A stretch of DNA of 64,000 nucleotides from Sympetrum striolatum (GCA_947579665.1 OX388350.1:80991152-81055151); one strand, 5' to 3'; positions 31,192 through 43,971 are shown, numbered from the stretch's first letter. Notes: a model not told the origin generated them from the sequence alone. Numbers and translations are program-made.

Positions 31192-32408
31192 ATACGGCTC
31201 TTGAGGTACCTGTCTAAATCTACAATTAATAGCGATTTACAGGATTTTTTAAAGTCATACTGAATGATAAAATTATTTGAAATGGAATAAGTATCTTCAC
31301 ATTAGGGTGGTCCCTAATTTCGAAAGTTTGAAATTCTTTTGGTACACCTCTTCAATTTGCTCCGTTTGTTATGCAATTAGGTAAATTGTGTAAAATATTA
31401 TTTAAATCGGAATGGAAAAACGTGCCACATCGCACTTTAAGTACATCAAACATAATTTTTCAACATTTTTGATTTAATTTTCAGTCACCATATTTGATTA
31501 TGGATTACTCCAATTTTTTTGATTGTATTGTTATTTTAATCAATACATTATTAAACATTAACCGTGATTATCGTTTAATTTAAATAAGATCCTCGATGCA
31601 GTTTTCTTGATTCATCCCGAATAGAGATCACGCGCCAATCAGATGTAGTCCTGCACTCGGCGCCTCCACTTAAATCTTGAATTGAGTTTCGCCAGTTTGT
31701 ATTCTGCCTTGTATTTATAGATCTAAATCAATTTTTGGCTTACTTTTTCGACATAGCGTAGGAAAAATACCTCATTCAATACTTTAAAATTTTGAAATTA
31801 ATTATGAACAAAAGGAAGAAAATTGGCGCCTGGGTGCCTCCACTCTAAATAATGACTTAAGCAGCCATTTTTCAATTGTTAAGTCTTCCAAATTTCAGAT
31901 AAATGTGAATCATGGAATCTAACATTGTCCTAATTTGGTACTACAGGTAATCTAGGTGATTATCAAAATCGCCCGGATTTTCATATAAACTCTTATAACT
32001 ATCAATATTAATTTATAATGTTAATTTTTAGATTTAAGTTAGCTGGGAAATTATTAATAATAAATATATAAAATCTGAATATTCTCTACATGTAGGACCT
32101 TTAAATATTGTTTTCGTTATATTTTCAACTTTGTGTAAACTTAAGTTAACGTCCAGCCTATCCAAGCAAATATAAATCATCGTAAAAACAAATACATATA
32201 TATCAGATAAAGAATAATGTTGAATGTCCGGCTTTTTTGTCCCAATTTTGCCCAATAAAGTCGTCAATAATAATTAAATTTCTTGAGAGCTTGAAAATTC
32301 CATATTCCACAAAGTGCATGCCAGTATTTGTTTCGGAGAAGTGAATGAATTTAGGCCGCCTAGAAAATATCTCTATACTCAAAAACCGTTCTCAAAAATT
32401 GAAAGAAT

Positions 32409-32509
32409 CTTTCCTCATGCGGCGCTGGTCTTCAATATGATATCGCTTTTAAGTGCATTACGTCACTCCGACAGACATAAATAAGACGCCGATCAACCCC
32501 CTCCATCAG
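32409..32509 (+). promoter_or_regulatory. Core promoter of PGRP copy C, identical to that of copy B over 101 bp
   Basis: ATAAATAA at 32477-32484, TTACGTCA at 32458-32465 and an initiator-like TCAG at 32506-32509 keep the spacing of copy B. The base after TCAG is C instead of T. The donor of the 5'UTR exon is also kept (AAG|GTATGT at 32664). Confidence 0.55.
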
Positions 32510-33016
32510 CGGAGAATGCCACTTTGTATGTGCTACTAGAAGCGATACCAGCGTCTCTTGTAGAATCTGATTTTGAGTGTATTATTTCAAGGAGTCTCGC
32601 AGAACACCATTTCTAACGACGCAAACTGCTGTTCCTCCGCAAAAAAATAGAAGAAATCTGAAGGTATGTCTAGAATAAGTATCACTTTAATTCCTTGAGC
32701 ATTTATATTATTTTACCATTGCTCCTCGCAGATCTTTTGCGCGCTACTGAAAGGCCCAGAAAACATTCATTTTTCCTTTGTTGAAAACAAGTCACTAAAG
32801 AATTCTTCCCACTTATAAAAGGCCGCCAAATGCTTTTTAACAACTGATTGTTATTAATACTTCTCTAATTCTTTGTTTTAATTTTAAGCATGAATCCCAT
32901 GGCTCTCACATACCTCTGTAATTTATTATCGGAAATGATGCATTGAATTTATGTAGTGGATACATAAGATGCGTGATTTCTAATCCGCATATCTAACGTA
33001 TGACATCAATTTTCAG

Positions 33017-33293
33017 ATTCTGCAATCGCTGATTTATCATTTCAGGACTGTCGCGTGATTATTTCTTTAAGCATCTTCTCATCGTCCTCCTTACATCACC
33101 ATCAGTTATACAACTAAGCAGTTCTGAAAAGGTTAAGCTCAAAGTTACATTGAATCGCCGACAAGATGGACATATATTTGCTTCCATCTTCATAGGGAAC
33201 GAAACAAGAAGAGCAATGAATAACCTCAGCCTACAGCTGGACCTAGACGCAGTCATGGACTACTCCGTAAAGCTCATTGGTGTTCAAGAATTC
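33017..33293 (+). pseudogene. PGRP copy C, exon 2 with the start codon deleted
   Basis: The acceptor TTTTCAG is kept. At 33070-33075 about 20 bases present in copy B, including the ATG and the next codons, are missing, and the second ATG of B is also lost. The frame then continues as in B through SVIQLSSSEK, ASIFIGNETRRAMNN and LSLQLDLDAVMDYS to the phase-0 donor after GVQEF. Signal peptide start is therefore lost, although most of the exon is open. Copy C also lacks an intact last exon, so it cannot make the B protein. Confidence 0.8.
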
Positions 33294-33483
33294 GTAAGAG
33301 GTAATATCCAAAAGCATAATTTACTTTCTATAATGGCTTTTCGATACTAAACTATTTCCGCTAATTACGAAGTAAATTATAAAATTAACCTTTTTAATAT
33401 ACTTGGAAATGTAAATTAAGAATGGCTCATCTCACTTAACACTAAACCTGGAGAATCATTTACATAACTTTTAATTTCATCAG

Positions 33484-33649
33484 AATAATACTTTTTTGAT
33501 GGAGGGATATTTTGTGCCGTATTTCTCACACAATTCAATTCCTCCCTTAGATGCTAAAAGGAACAATACAATTGAACTTTCCCCCTGCAACGACAATTTC
33601 AAGGATGAAAAGATCAAGGGTTTATGGTCGATTCTCTGTCCTGAAAAAG
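33484..33649 (+). pseudogene. PGRP copy C, exon 3 (open)
   Basis: Same length (166 bases), same splice sites and same phases as exon 3 of copy B. It is open for all 55 codons, with EGYFVPYFSHNSIPPL unchanged and several changes after it. It is called pseudogene because exons 2 and 4 of this copy are broken. Confidence 0.75.
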
Positions 33650-33659
33650 GTAAAATGAT

Positions 33660-34090
33660 TCTTATTTATTGAAACAAATTTTAACCATTCTCTAACTTCA
33701 GTTTTGTGGAACATTAAAAAAATCGACCGTTATTGCTTTTTCATTGATATTCTCAGATTTTTAAATGACAAGTGTTTACCATTTCCTTTTTTATATATTT
33801 AATTGAGAGGATGATTTTCCTTAACATGATTACCACAAAATCTGATGCATGTGTCACTTGCTCGGTCTAGTTCAACTTTTTTCCACATTGAATCTTACGT
33901 AGGAAGAGAGAGTTAAACCTACATATGAGGCTTGTCTCAAATTTAAGGTCTCCTTATTTTGAAGAAAAATTTCATTCGAATGAATATCTGCATAGATAAT
34001 GTGTTTATATAGGTATTATTATTTTAAAATAGCCGCCATTCTCTTTTCACACCGCAATGGTAGAGTATTATTCCTTCTGAATAAAAACTC
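33660..34090. other. Start of intron 3 of PGRP copy C, nothing seen
   Basis: AT-rich; partly similar to the start of the intron in copy A (3960-4130). No element recognised. Confidence 0.45.
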
Positions 34091-34099
34091 ACCGCTTCA

Positions 34100-34800
34100 C
34101 ACTGCAAACAGTGGCGAGTGGTAGAAGGTGTTACACACCGACATCCCTAACTAACCTGGAGAGCTATTAGTTTCTCCAATACTTTGCGGGAAAAACGGCC
34201 AAAAGTAACTGTCTTGGCATCTACTTCCTTAATCGCTTTTTTGTTTTCTCCCGAAGATCCCGAAAGTTTATAACTGGGATAACAATATCAGCTATTTCCT
34301 CATCGAAAAAATCTATTGCATTTATCAAAAAGCTTCCGTCGATACTCAAGTCTTCTATCACTAAGAGAATCCCATCCGAGGGTTAGTGTCATAGCTGAAA
34401 CACTGCTGTCAAATCTGAAATCTCCCTGAACTATCCTTGCTGATCTACGCTGAACCATCTCAAGATCGGAAATTAATCCTTCTTCGTTAGGATCTCAAAT
34501 CGCACAGCAAAACTAAAGTGGAGGTCGATTCAGGGAAAAGTACGCCATTTCTTTTACTCTCGATGAACATCCTTTCAGATTTCTACTGGCTAGCCTTTAC
34601 ATCCCATTTGTCTTTCCTATTAGGATTCGAATATGCTCTTTGATGGAAAAATCACTTATGAGCATAATTACTATGTATAAATGATGCATCCAGGGGATTT
34701 CCTGAAATTTTATAAAGTACGCAGGTAACGTTGGTAGACCGTGTGAAAGTCATAGGAACGCGCTTCTTTACATTCAGTTCCACCTACCTATCACTACACC
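34100..34800 (-). mobile_element. Diverged CR1/L2-like LINE fragment (ORF2 C terminus)
   Basis: Minus strand: the text near 34460-34330 reads FDSSV, TLGWDSLSDRRLEYRRKLF and similar, the same block as in the main LINE family but with many differences and stops. Upstream (34500-34800) it matches the part of ORF2 covered by 370-680 in copy 1. It represents an older or sister subfamily and ends where the mariner relic begins. Confidence 0.7.
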
Positions 34801-34804
34801 AACC

Positions 34805-35260
34805 AAATAATATTCAGTGACTGCTCTTTTCACTTCTTCCTCTGTATCCGTCCTTCTTCCTCCAAAATGTTTCTTAAGACTCAGGAATAAGTTGAAGCTG
34901 GACAAGACCTGGTCTGCACTATATGGGGGTTGATTTTACCCCATCAAACTAATTCAAAACGGCTTTAGTGTCACAGGCAACGTGTGGTCGAGCGTTGTCA
35001 TGCATAGGGAAAATCTCTTCAGTCAACATGCCTCCTCCTCGACTATGGATTTCTCTGCGTAGTTAATTGGGTGTCTCACAGGAAGAGACTATGCATATTG
35101 TGGCTCCGATAAGCATATACTCGATAAGAAGAACTCCTCTTCGGTCCAAAAACTGTAGCCATGAATTCCCGAGCAGATTGCGTCACTTGGTTAATCATGA
35201 ACTTCTTTCCGAGCTTCAGAAAATTCTCTAAACTAATTCCTCACATTTTTGCAAAAATTA
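34805..35260 (-). pseudogene. mariner transposase relic
   Basis: Reading the minus strand in shifting frames gives, in the right order, FLDRRGVLLIEYMLIGATI (35155-35104 region), MHDNARPH (near 35003-34980) and SSFNLFLSLKKHFGGRR followed by EEEVKRAVTEYYL (near 34915-34815). These are the catalytic-core and C-terminal signatures of mariner transposases (the D of FLD and of HDN are the first two catalytic Asp). Frameshifts and stops separate the pieces. I did not find the terminal repeats. Confidence 0.78.
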
Positions 35261-35261
35261 T

Positions 35262-37260
35262 TACTATAAAATTTTAATATATATTATAATATTTTTGACT
35301 ATTTTATTATAAAATTATTATCATTACTAAATGAAACGACGACAATAAGATTGATTATTCGTATATCTTCAAGCAAACTGTTATAGGCCTTTCTTGTAAC
35401 CAACAGCAATCGAATTTACGGTAGTTATGTGGGCGTTTTAGCTGATGGTCGAAATTAAGGACTTTTGCTGAAAGTGACCGTCATAATTCCTGATCCCCGC
35501 TCGGCCTCGGACCTCAGTCACGGCCGGAAACCTAGCCCTTATGGGTGTCTAAAATGGATTTGCAACTATGAAAAATTGTAGGAATAGACTGGATGTTTCT
35601 TACGTAATACATAGAAACGGATATTTACTTCAATCTTAACTGCAGTTCATGCGTGCATTGTGGGAGTATACGGTCTAGATATGGGAATTGGGAGAGGTGA
35701 GAAACTTATAGAATTCAGTGAGCAACAACAGTACTGGATAGCAATTACCTTGTATTTTATTAGGTTATTATACATCTGTTGCATTTCTATACACACTGGT
35801 AAAAGCTCTAGTACGTACCTATTCATAGTCAATAAATATAGTATAAGAATTTTATTGTAAAAATCATAATTTAATGTTTATAAATCACGTAGAACATTAC
35901 CCGGATGGTTTATTTCTTTGGTAGACAATCAAGAGAGGCCGAAAATTCATCAGCGTCGATCATTTTCAATATTTTGTATTTCCAATATTTGAAAAGGCGT
36001 CGCTCGTTGACCTATCAATAGATAAGATTTCTATAAAAATGATTCGCATTGGATTTTGGTTTGTTTGCCAAGTTACTCAGTGACCTTAGAAGTAGACACT
36101 TTCCTGCTGAAGCTTTTTAGGCCTTAAACGTGGATGTCTCATGGCTCTTCATCCCAATATTCAACAAATATCCCTCGAACAGAAATACTCCTGTTTTTAT
36201 GCCATTTCGAGGGCATCTCCACTGCGCTCATTGATGGCTGTGGGAGTCCCATAGTCGACACTGAGAATTCAATTGCACTAAGAGCACCTAAACTCATTTA
36301 CTAATAAATTACATTAAGAATTACACCCTTCTGGAACCCTACGACAGAATACTGGAAAAAATAACGAGTCAATTTCATGAATTAACAAAATAGATTCTAT
36401 CCCGATAATAATAAAACATTCCTCATTGCACGTCACACTCTCTATTTAGAAAATGTGAAGTTCCGTCGTTAGTTTTTTAAAAAGAAATTTTTGTTCAATT
36501 TCGTCTATTGAAAAAATGGGTAACATTCCACCATTCTCAATTATGAATTTAGGCTGTTTTTCATGAAGCAATTCCCTGTGTTTTTATTGAAGCTCTTTTT
36601 CTTCGCATTGAATAGCACATAGCACAATTTTTTTCGAAATTCTGCTGATCCCTTCTAAAATGTAAAAAATATAATTTCGAGAATTGAATTACGAATGAAT
36701 GGCTGACATTTTAAGAGTAAAGAAATTTGGAATTATTTGAGATGTATCATTTAATGATTGAACCACAATCCAGGGTTCGTAGCAATTTCAATATTTTTTA
36801 TTGCAAAAAATATTATCATACCAATAGGGTAAGATAAAATTCTTTGAATATTGATAAACTCAATGGTGGAAACATCTCTACAAGCTAATATGCTTCTCTT
36901 TTATCCATTATTTTCAAACGATATCTTTCTCTTTATTTGAGATAAAAAACGTTTATCCTTTTGAAATAAAAAATCTAACGTCGAATTGTTTTCTGAAAAA
37001 GGTCAGACATCTTAAAGATGGGATTTGATATAGGTGACCACAGTTTATATTCGAAAAAACGTTATTTCATTCACATTCTTAAATTTCAAAAATCTCGCAA
37101 CGTTGTTATGTTTCCTTTCTTTGATATTTTGATAAATGCTTGCTCCTCACAAGAAATACTAAACATTTACTTATCATAAAAAAATAATATTTAAATTAGG
37201 AGCAATTTTCTTGATAAATAGAATAAACGTGTAGCTAAGTGAGTTCGCCTTAGATTCCAG
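35262..37260. other. Intron 3 of PGRP copy C, no gene or element recognised
   Basis: AT-rich with no long open frame. I found no second copy of this stretch in the window. Confidence 0.45.
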
Positions 37261-37267
37261 GATAAAT

Positions 37268-37430
37268 TCAGTGGTGGCCGAGTGGTTAACGTGCTCGCAC
37301 ATTATCGCTCCTACTCCACGGTCCCGGGTTCGAATTCCAGGTAGTCGGATTTCTCTGGCTAGGGAATGGTTGTGTGTCTTTTTGTAAATAGTAATAATTA
37401 TTGAAATGGTTTTAATTGGGATGTTCATTT
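37268..37430 (+). mobile_element. tRNA-derived SINE
   Basis: A perfect A box TGGCCGAGTGG (37275-37285) and a B box GGTTCGAATTCC (37327-37338) have normal spacing and resemble a tRNA-Leu/Ser head. Acceptor and T-arm pairings are not those of a working tRNA, and a non-tRNA body follows, so this is a SINE rather than a tRNA gene. Confidence 0.65.
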
Positions 37431-38540
37431 TTCCATTAGAGAGGTTATTATTATTATGATATCGTCAATTTTCGCATCGATCAGCCAATGTCGTTATCCA
37501 GCAATCTTTGAGCCCATATCACTTAGTTATGCAAAGCACCAAACTCATTTTGTTTAGAAATCACATGACTAATTTCTATTTCCATATTAGGGTTTAAAAA
37601 TTATATTTTAAATGTAGCGTTTTAGCTAATCCTTCACTTTGAGTACCTTCTCATTTTCACTGCATGTATCTTAATATAAGCCACTCGTAATGATTTTTCC
37701 TTAATGAGTGGTACAGGCTATCACATTAGTAATGGAAGGAGTCAATTAACATCTATACATTTTTAATGGCTTAATCCTACATCCGTGTAACTCAATACGT
37801 TACCGTACGGGGCCTTAAGGTCAAACTTATTTGGTAAATCACGGATGGACTTAATTTGTCGTGAAACCTGCAAACCATTTTTCGCCCGGGTCGTGTCTGT
37901 ACAAATTTCCCAAGAATTCAACTTTAATGGCTATTTTTCTAAGACAAGGCAACACCATATATTGTCTGTGCATCTTGTACATGGTATCTCGGGGAGATAT
38001 TAAGCATCTACAAGTTCATAGAGAAGCAATGATTTTGTACTCAACTTTCATTGATCTCCATCCCATTCCTTAAGAGACATCATTTGGATTGCAACCCTTC
38101 CGATCAGGGAAGATATATTCAATAGACTATATCATAAAACCTACAAAAAATGTAATACAGATTATCTGCTAACGATTTAACAAATTGGAAACAACAGTGA
38201 ATCCCTCTTTTAAAGAATAAAGAGAGATTAAACCAAAGAAAGTGTCCTCCATGAGGCGTCGTCTTAACCTCTGAGGTCTTGTTGCAATCCAGCGAAGATT
38301 TCCCTAAATTAACAAACAGAAAGGTCGAACACATTCTCTCCTCTGTAAAATGCGTTGCTGTTTCATCGTTTCAATTGTACACCTAATATTCAAGGAGGGA
38401 TTTCTTCGAAAAAATAATGACAATTCACGTACAAGAAATGTGCAACACACCTTTCGTTAAATGAGCTCGATAATGTGGAAAACAAAAACATGATTGAAAA
38501 TATTAAATACTATGGTTTTATAGCTATGATGTCAGTCCAT
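37431..38540. other. Intron 3 of PGRP copy C, with blocks shared with copies A and B
   Basis: 37960-38110 matches 17160-17350 in B. 38355-38540 matches 4643-4845 in A, just upstream of the last exon. No gene seen. Confidence 0.5.
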
Positions 38541-38546
38541 GCAATA

Positions 38547-41500
38547 GAATAGAATTTTTTATTAATACGAAACACTTGGATCATAAACAGAACTCAGAAA
38601 GGTGCTGTTTGCAGGTTGGTATCTCATCAGTACTGTACAATTATTTTTTTTTCAAATATAAACTTTTTACATTTCATAGTACATGATATGCATAGTCCTT
38701 ACCTTATTCATTAGCAGAACAATCGTTATTAAGTAATCATTCACTTCATATTACATATTTTCAATAACATATTCAAAAAACTCTCTTATGGAATAATAAC
38801 ATTTATTAATCAAGAACTTTTTAAATGTTTTTAGGAATTTTAAATGATTTGTAGTCAGTTTTTGTCTCATATCAATTGTTAATTTGTTGTATATCCTTCT
38901 ACCCATATACTGTGGACTATTTTCAAGTAATTTTAATTTGTGTTTTTGATATTGCAACATATTATTTCCCCTTGTTTCATACCTGTGGTCTGATTGATCA
39001 ATTTTCAACTCATCCATATTAACACTGACATAGCACATGAGTTCATACAAGTAAGTGCATGGAAAAGTTAGTATGCCTTCTTTTGAAAGCTTGTTTGCAA
39101 GACTCTCTACACCCCGATTTATTGATAATGCACACAACCTTCTTTTGTACTTTGAATATTGTCTCCAAACCTTGGGCGTTTCCCCACAGAATGATGCCAT
39201 ATTTTAAAACAGAATGGAAATAGGCATGGTAAACTGTTCACCTTGTTGCTAGACTGGTGACTGCAGAGATGCAGGATATGCTAAAGCATGCCTTTTTCAG
39301 TTTTGATAGTACACAACTTAGTTGTTCTTTCCATGTTAAACTTTCATCAAGTATTACCCCTAGAGTTTTGGTATACTCTTCTAGTCTTAGATCTGTACTT
39401 CTTGATAATACACTTAGCTCATTTCTTTTGATTTTAGTTGATTTAAAATTAATTAATGATGACTTTTCCTTATTTATCCTCATACCATTAGCTGTGAACC
39501 ATCCTTTTAGCTGATCTATAGTTTGAATTAGGTTGTAGTCAAGCCTAGCAAGATTTTTTTCGAAAGTAAACTGCAGACTTTGTATTTTCCACAAAAGATT
39601 TTTTTCTTTATGAGAGCTGTAGTGTCATCTGCATATAAGACAATATTAAATTGTGTATTAGAAGGAAGATCATTTACATAGACTATGTATAATAGTGGTC
39701 CAATAACAGATCCCTGAGGAATTCCTACTGTAAAAGTCTCCCAGTCAGATGTAGAATTTTGTTTGTCATTGTTAATCACTGTTTTTTGTTTTTGAGCTGA
39801 AAGATAAGATTGAAACCAAAGTAGGCTTGTGCTGGATACACCATAGTGATTCAATTTTTGAACTAGAATTTCATGGTTGACACAATCAAATGCTTTTGAA
39901 ATATCACACACTAGTACTAAGGTTGAGTTAGACTGATCTATGGAATGTGAAATATTGTTTACTATATCTGTCAAAGCTGTTACTGTGGAGTGTACTTGTC
40001 GAAACCCATGCTGGTCATTTACCAGGAGGTGATTGGCTTCTAAATGGTATGTGAGTCGCTTTTGAGCAGCTGATTCAAAGATTTTGGAGAAATTTGATAT
40101 TAGTGATATTGGGCGGTAACTTTTTAGCAAGTTGGTTGGTCCACTCTTATGTAAAGGTTTTACAATTGTGTATTTGAGCCTTTCTGGAAAAACACCACTT
40201 TGAAAAGACTGATTTATTAATTTACTCAATGTAATTTACTTATGTAATCTTTTACATATTTGATTATTAGTGATGGGATTTCATCCCATCCACATGATCT
40301 TTTATTAATTTAATTTGGAAATAAGATATGATACTTCAGATTTAATCACAGGATGTAAGATGAACTCAGATGCTGCAGAAATGTATCTTTGGTATAAATT
40401 GACTTTAAGAATAGCATCTTTTACTGAAGGAATAACATTTACTTCTTTAGCTATATTGGTAAAGTAGTTATTAAAACAATCGGCTAATCTTTTAGGATTA
40501 TCTATGTTAGTACCATTTAATAAGATATCTTTAATTTGTTTAGCTTTATTTTCCTACATACCTAACTGGTCTTTTACCACCACCCATGTAGCATTGCTTT
40601 TGTTATTAGAATTTTGAATATAGTTATCATTAGCCATCTGCTTTGCTTTCATGATTACTTTACTTAATATTCTCCTGTATTTTTTATAATAGTTTATCAG
40701 CATGGGGTTTCCAGATTGTTTTGCTTCCTTATGTAGAAATCTCTTCTTTTTGCTCGATACTGTTATACCGGGTGTGATCCAGTTTATTTGAAAATCCTTT
40801 TTTTTATTTTTACTTTGGACTACTGGGAATACATAATTGAAGATTTCTGAGAATTTGCCAAATAATAAATTATAATTTTCATCTAAACTTTTATTACAAT
40901 CTATTGACCATTCTGCATTCCTTACCAACTCAATAAACTTCAACCTGTTCTCTCAGCTTATTTCGTGTTGTATTAGTATTACTTCTATTTTTTTATTTCC
41001 TGTTAATGTAGAGGCACATGGAAATGATATAAATAATGATGCATGGTCAGATAGCCCTGGATCTAATATAATATGCTTATTTGTTCCATATGTCATGTTT
41101 GTTAATATATTGTCAATGCATGTTTTTGTTGTAGCTGTTGCTCTTGTTGGTTCATTGAAATTTATTAAATAACCACAGGATTCAGCTAAACTAAGGAATT
41201 TCTTTGATATATGATTTATAGATTTGCTTTTTTCAGATATCATTTCATCACAGCTTGAATCCAGTACATCTATATTACAATCAGTGGCAATCAATATTTT
41301 CTTTTGTTTGCTCTCATTTCTTAATTTGTGTAAGAGCATCTCTAGCTTTGATAAAAATGAATCAGCATTTTGATAGTAAGGGGTTATAAAAACAGAGATT
41401 ATTATGGTATTTAGGTTGCAGATTTCTACACATGAACCTTCAAAGGCATTTTCCTGGTTAAAGGTTTTTAAAGCATCTCGTATCTTCATATTAAATGGAT

Positions 41501-41893
41501 CATTTTCTTTAATTAGTAAACATGACCCACCACGAGGCGAGTTTTCCCTAACATAATAGTTACCAATATTGTAGTTCTTTAATCTATCTATCATGTTAAT
41601 CTGCTTTAAGGTTGCCCAGTGCTCATTAAAACAAATATTTGAAGGGATTACATTTTTTCCATCATTTAAAAATATTTCTAATTCATCTGTTTCATTTTTA
41701 AAGCCTTGTATATAGAGATGCATTACCCACTTGTTTTTGCAAAGCTGTTTATTTCCCTTGCCATTAATCCTTGACAATTTATCTTTCTTACTTTTCTTTT
41801 GTTGTACCTTTTACTTTTTTAATCTTGATTCCAAAGTATTTTTTACATTACATATATTGTAACTTTCATCAACCATAGCCATCAACCAATAAC
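38547..41893 (-). mobile_element. CR1/Jockey-group LINE inserted in intron 3 of PGRP copy C
   Basis: On the minus strand: endonuclease, linker, reverse transcriptase, C-terminal region, then a short tail in which ATTCT is repeated, next to the interrupted intron text. Copies A and B show the uninterrupted intron (CCATGCAATACCAATGG). The element belongs to a different family from the LINE at the left edge. It is about 3.35 kb and nearly complete, though its 5' end is uncertain. Confidence 0.85.
38751..41777 (-). pseudogene. LINE ORF2 (second family), interrupted
   Basis: Endonuclease 41777-40953, with GGSCLLIKEN, LIATDCNIDVL, INFNEPTRATATTKTCIDNI and GLSDHASLF. Linker 40943-40554, ending at a stop, with an open continuation in other frames. 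Reverse transcriptase 40229-39528: KSYRPISLISNFSKIFE, NDQHGFRQVHST, LVCDISKAFDCVNHEIL, GIPQGSVIGPLLY and the catalytic YADDT. Thumb 39594-39238 (MRINKEKSSLINF, KTLGVILDESLTWKE). C-terminal part 39200-38751 (LSKEGILTFPCTYLYELM). Frame changes near 40240, 39600 and 39220 and stops in the linker mean it is inactive. Confidence 0.83.
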
Positions 41894-41946
41894 TAATACC
41901 AAACAAACCAATCAAATCTAACCCAATTCTATCTCTTCTTTTACAG

Positions 41947-42228
41947 ATGAAGAGTTGCTAAACATCGTGGCAAGAACCGAATTGGGAGGAAAGGAGAATG
42001 TATCTAGTGAAAGTAGAAGACAAACAGCGGATTTACTCATTGTGGATGGCCATGGCTACACTGCTAATAGTGATAATTACTACAAAAGGATGTGACATCT
42101 CAACACCTATCAAACTAAAAGTTTCGGTGACCTGTTATGTAACTTTTGGATATTAGATGATGGAAAAGTATTGGAAGGGTTTGGATGGAACCAATTTAAT
42201 AAAATCATCAATGGCAGTTTAGGACCCC
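41947..42228 (+). pseudogene. PGRP copy C, start of the last exon, cut off by an inversion junction
   Basis: It starts after the acceptor TTTTACAG in the expected phase and follows copy B through TADLLIVDGHGYTANSDNYY, then a TGA at about 42092. It continues through SFGDLLCNFWILDDGKVLEG to NGSLGP, where homology stops at about 42228. The rest of domain 1 and all of domain 2 are missing. What follows is the downstream region of another PGRP copy in reverse orientation. Confidence 0.85.
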
Positions 42229-42324
42229 CAATAAAGAAAGCCAACAATCTCCAATGAGAAAACTGCGAAATTCCAAAAAATAGCACCAATAAAATATTGG
42301 GAAATAAAAGGAAATTGGTAAGGT

Positions 42325-43970
42325 GATTAATTAAAAGCCATACAATCCAATAGTAATTACAAACTTTTTCTTTTTCATTTCGCGATCTTCAAGTAAATGC
42401 CTTTATTTTAATAAATACATAGTATTGCCGTCCTCTCGATCCCTGATATTTATTGTGGTGGTTTTAATTTTGATTTGAAGATTAATAATGATAAGTTTAT
42501 TGATCCCATATAGTCACTATACATGACATGGAATAATGAACATTTCAGAATGCATTCTACAATTGTCAAAGAACAGATGTAAAAATAAATGATTTGTTAT
42601 AAAAATAAATGATTTTGCTATACTGCAATACAAACTTTTTAAGATTTTTCAAAAAATCATTGAGCTAGTTATGAAGAACATAGAGTCATTATAAGTGCTT
42701 AAATATATTGCAACTCTTCTACCATTTAGATTGTGTATAATTTTTTTTGTATTATAAAGAAGACAAATTAAGGTTACACCATCTCATTAATTAATTTAAT
42801 ACAGCTATTGTAAAAACCAAGGAAAAATTGAAATTAATATTAATAAATGAAAAAATATTAACCTGTGTACTAGAAATTAAATACATAGTGTATAAATGTG
42901 ACATTTGTTGATGAAATAAGCGAAAATAGTTTGATGCAAGCACTTGAAAAAGTCATTCAGAGAAGAAAGAACATTGTAATCTGGAATTGAGCGGACAATG
43001 AATTCTGAGGGTGGCTTTGTCCTTAGTGCCACATTATGTATTCTTATCAGACTCTGTTATTTCCAATTATGACATATTCGAATTTTTTTTTGTGTAGGAT
43101 CTGTGAATTTGTTCTGCTTATAGCATTCTGACTTAGTGAGGAAAACAATAGCAAACTACCTCACTCCTCATTCTGCCTAGTGAACCTCATTCCTCTCTGC
43201 TAGCTCTTAGTAGCTTATGCTGGAGGGGGTGAGGTACTAACCGGCCTTTGGGCTGAATACTTCACAGATCTGTTAATTTTTCCATAATTATTTATAACAT
43301 TATATTAATTAAGATATTTTGATTTTGTGAACAGATATTATAGATAAAATAGTCTTAAAAACTAACTAAACGTAACTAAATTTACAATTTGAAATTTGCC
43401 ATGTTTATTCATGTTTAACTACTATCCCGGTTCATCGTGTTTGCTGTATATTTAATACCTGTATTCACTAATAAACATTTGTGATTTGTTAAGTCCAAAT
43501 AATATTAATGATTCCAAACAAAGATGGTAAAGAAAATAGCTTTACAAAACTAATTTTAACCACATTTACAATTATGAAATACAACCATAGGATTTTACTC
43601 AAATTTTTCATATTTACTCATTATTAATAATTCTGATTTAGTTAGGTCAGCTATAATTAATAATTAAGGATATTTAGCAAAGGATAACCTGATCGAATAA
43701 GGGCACATATCCGAATACGACAGCTCATCGTTGTCATATTTCAGTGAAACGAGTCTCACTCGAAAATTGATTTTCAAAAGAATGAAGCTGTCGGACTAAA
43801 TTTTTTAAATTTGCTCAAATTTAATACACTTATTCATGTTTTACTACCAATTTGGTATTCAGTTGGTGCCATAATTAAAACAGAATAATAGATGACGAAG
43901 GATATCCGAATCACAAAAGAGTGATTTCCTAAGTCCAATTATCCTATTTACGATTATGATCAGTGGTCCA
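42325..43970 (-). other. Inverted downstream region of PGRP copy D
   Basis: Reverse complement of the sequence that lies downstream of copies A and B (for example 23070-23150, 22300-22720 and 21540-22100). It contains the SINE fragment at 43085-43275. No gene. Confidence 0.65.
43085..43275 (+). mobile_element. SINE fragment inserted in the inverted PGRP downstream region
   Basis: GAGGAAAACAATAGCAAACT, then GCTAGCTCTTAGTAGCTTAT and CGGCCTTTGGGCTGAATACT. The last blocks match the tails at 11330-11390, 30055-30110 and 49025-49060. It interrupts the homology to the region downstream of copies A and B. Confidence 0.5.
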
Positions 43971-43971
43971 G

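Larger units (their letters stand above)
27470..33700 (+). repeat. Segmental duplication, unit C arm (pairs with 9255-15200)
   Basis: Collinear with unit B from the repeat junction to exon 3 of the PGRP gene. It differs by scattered substitutions, small indels, the 596-base insert at 27781 and lack of the 174-base insert of B. Confidence 0.85.

Noticed and set aside
37268..37350. tRNA gene
   Set aside because: A and B boxes are good, but the acceptor and T-arm stems do not pair properly and a non-tRNA body follows, as in SINEs.
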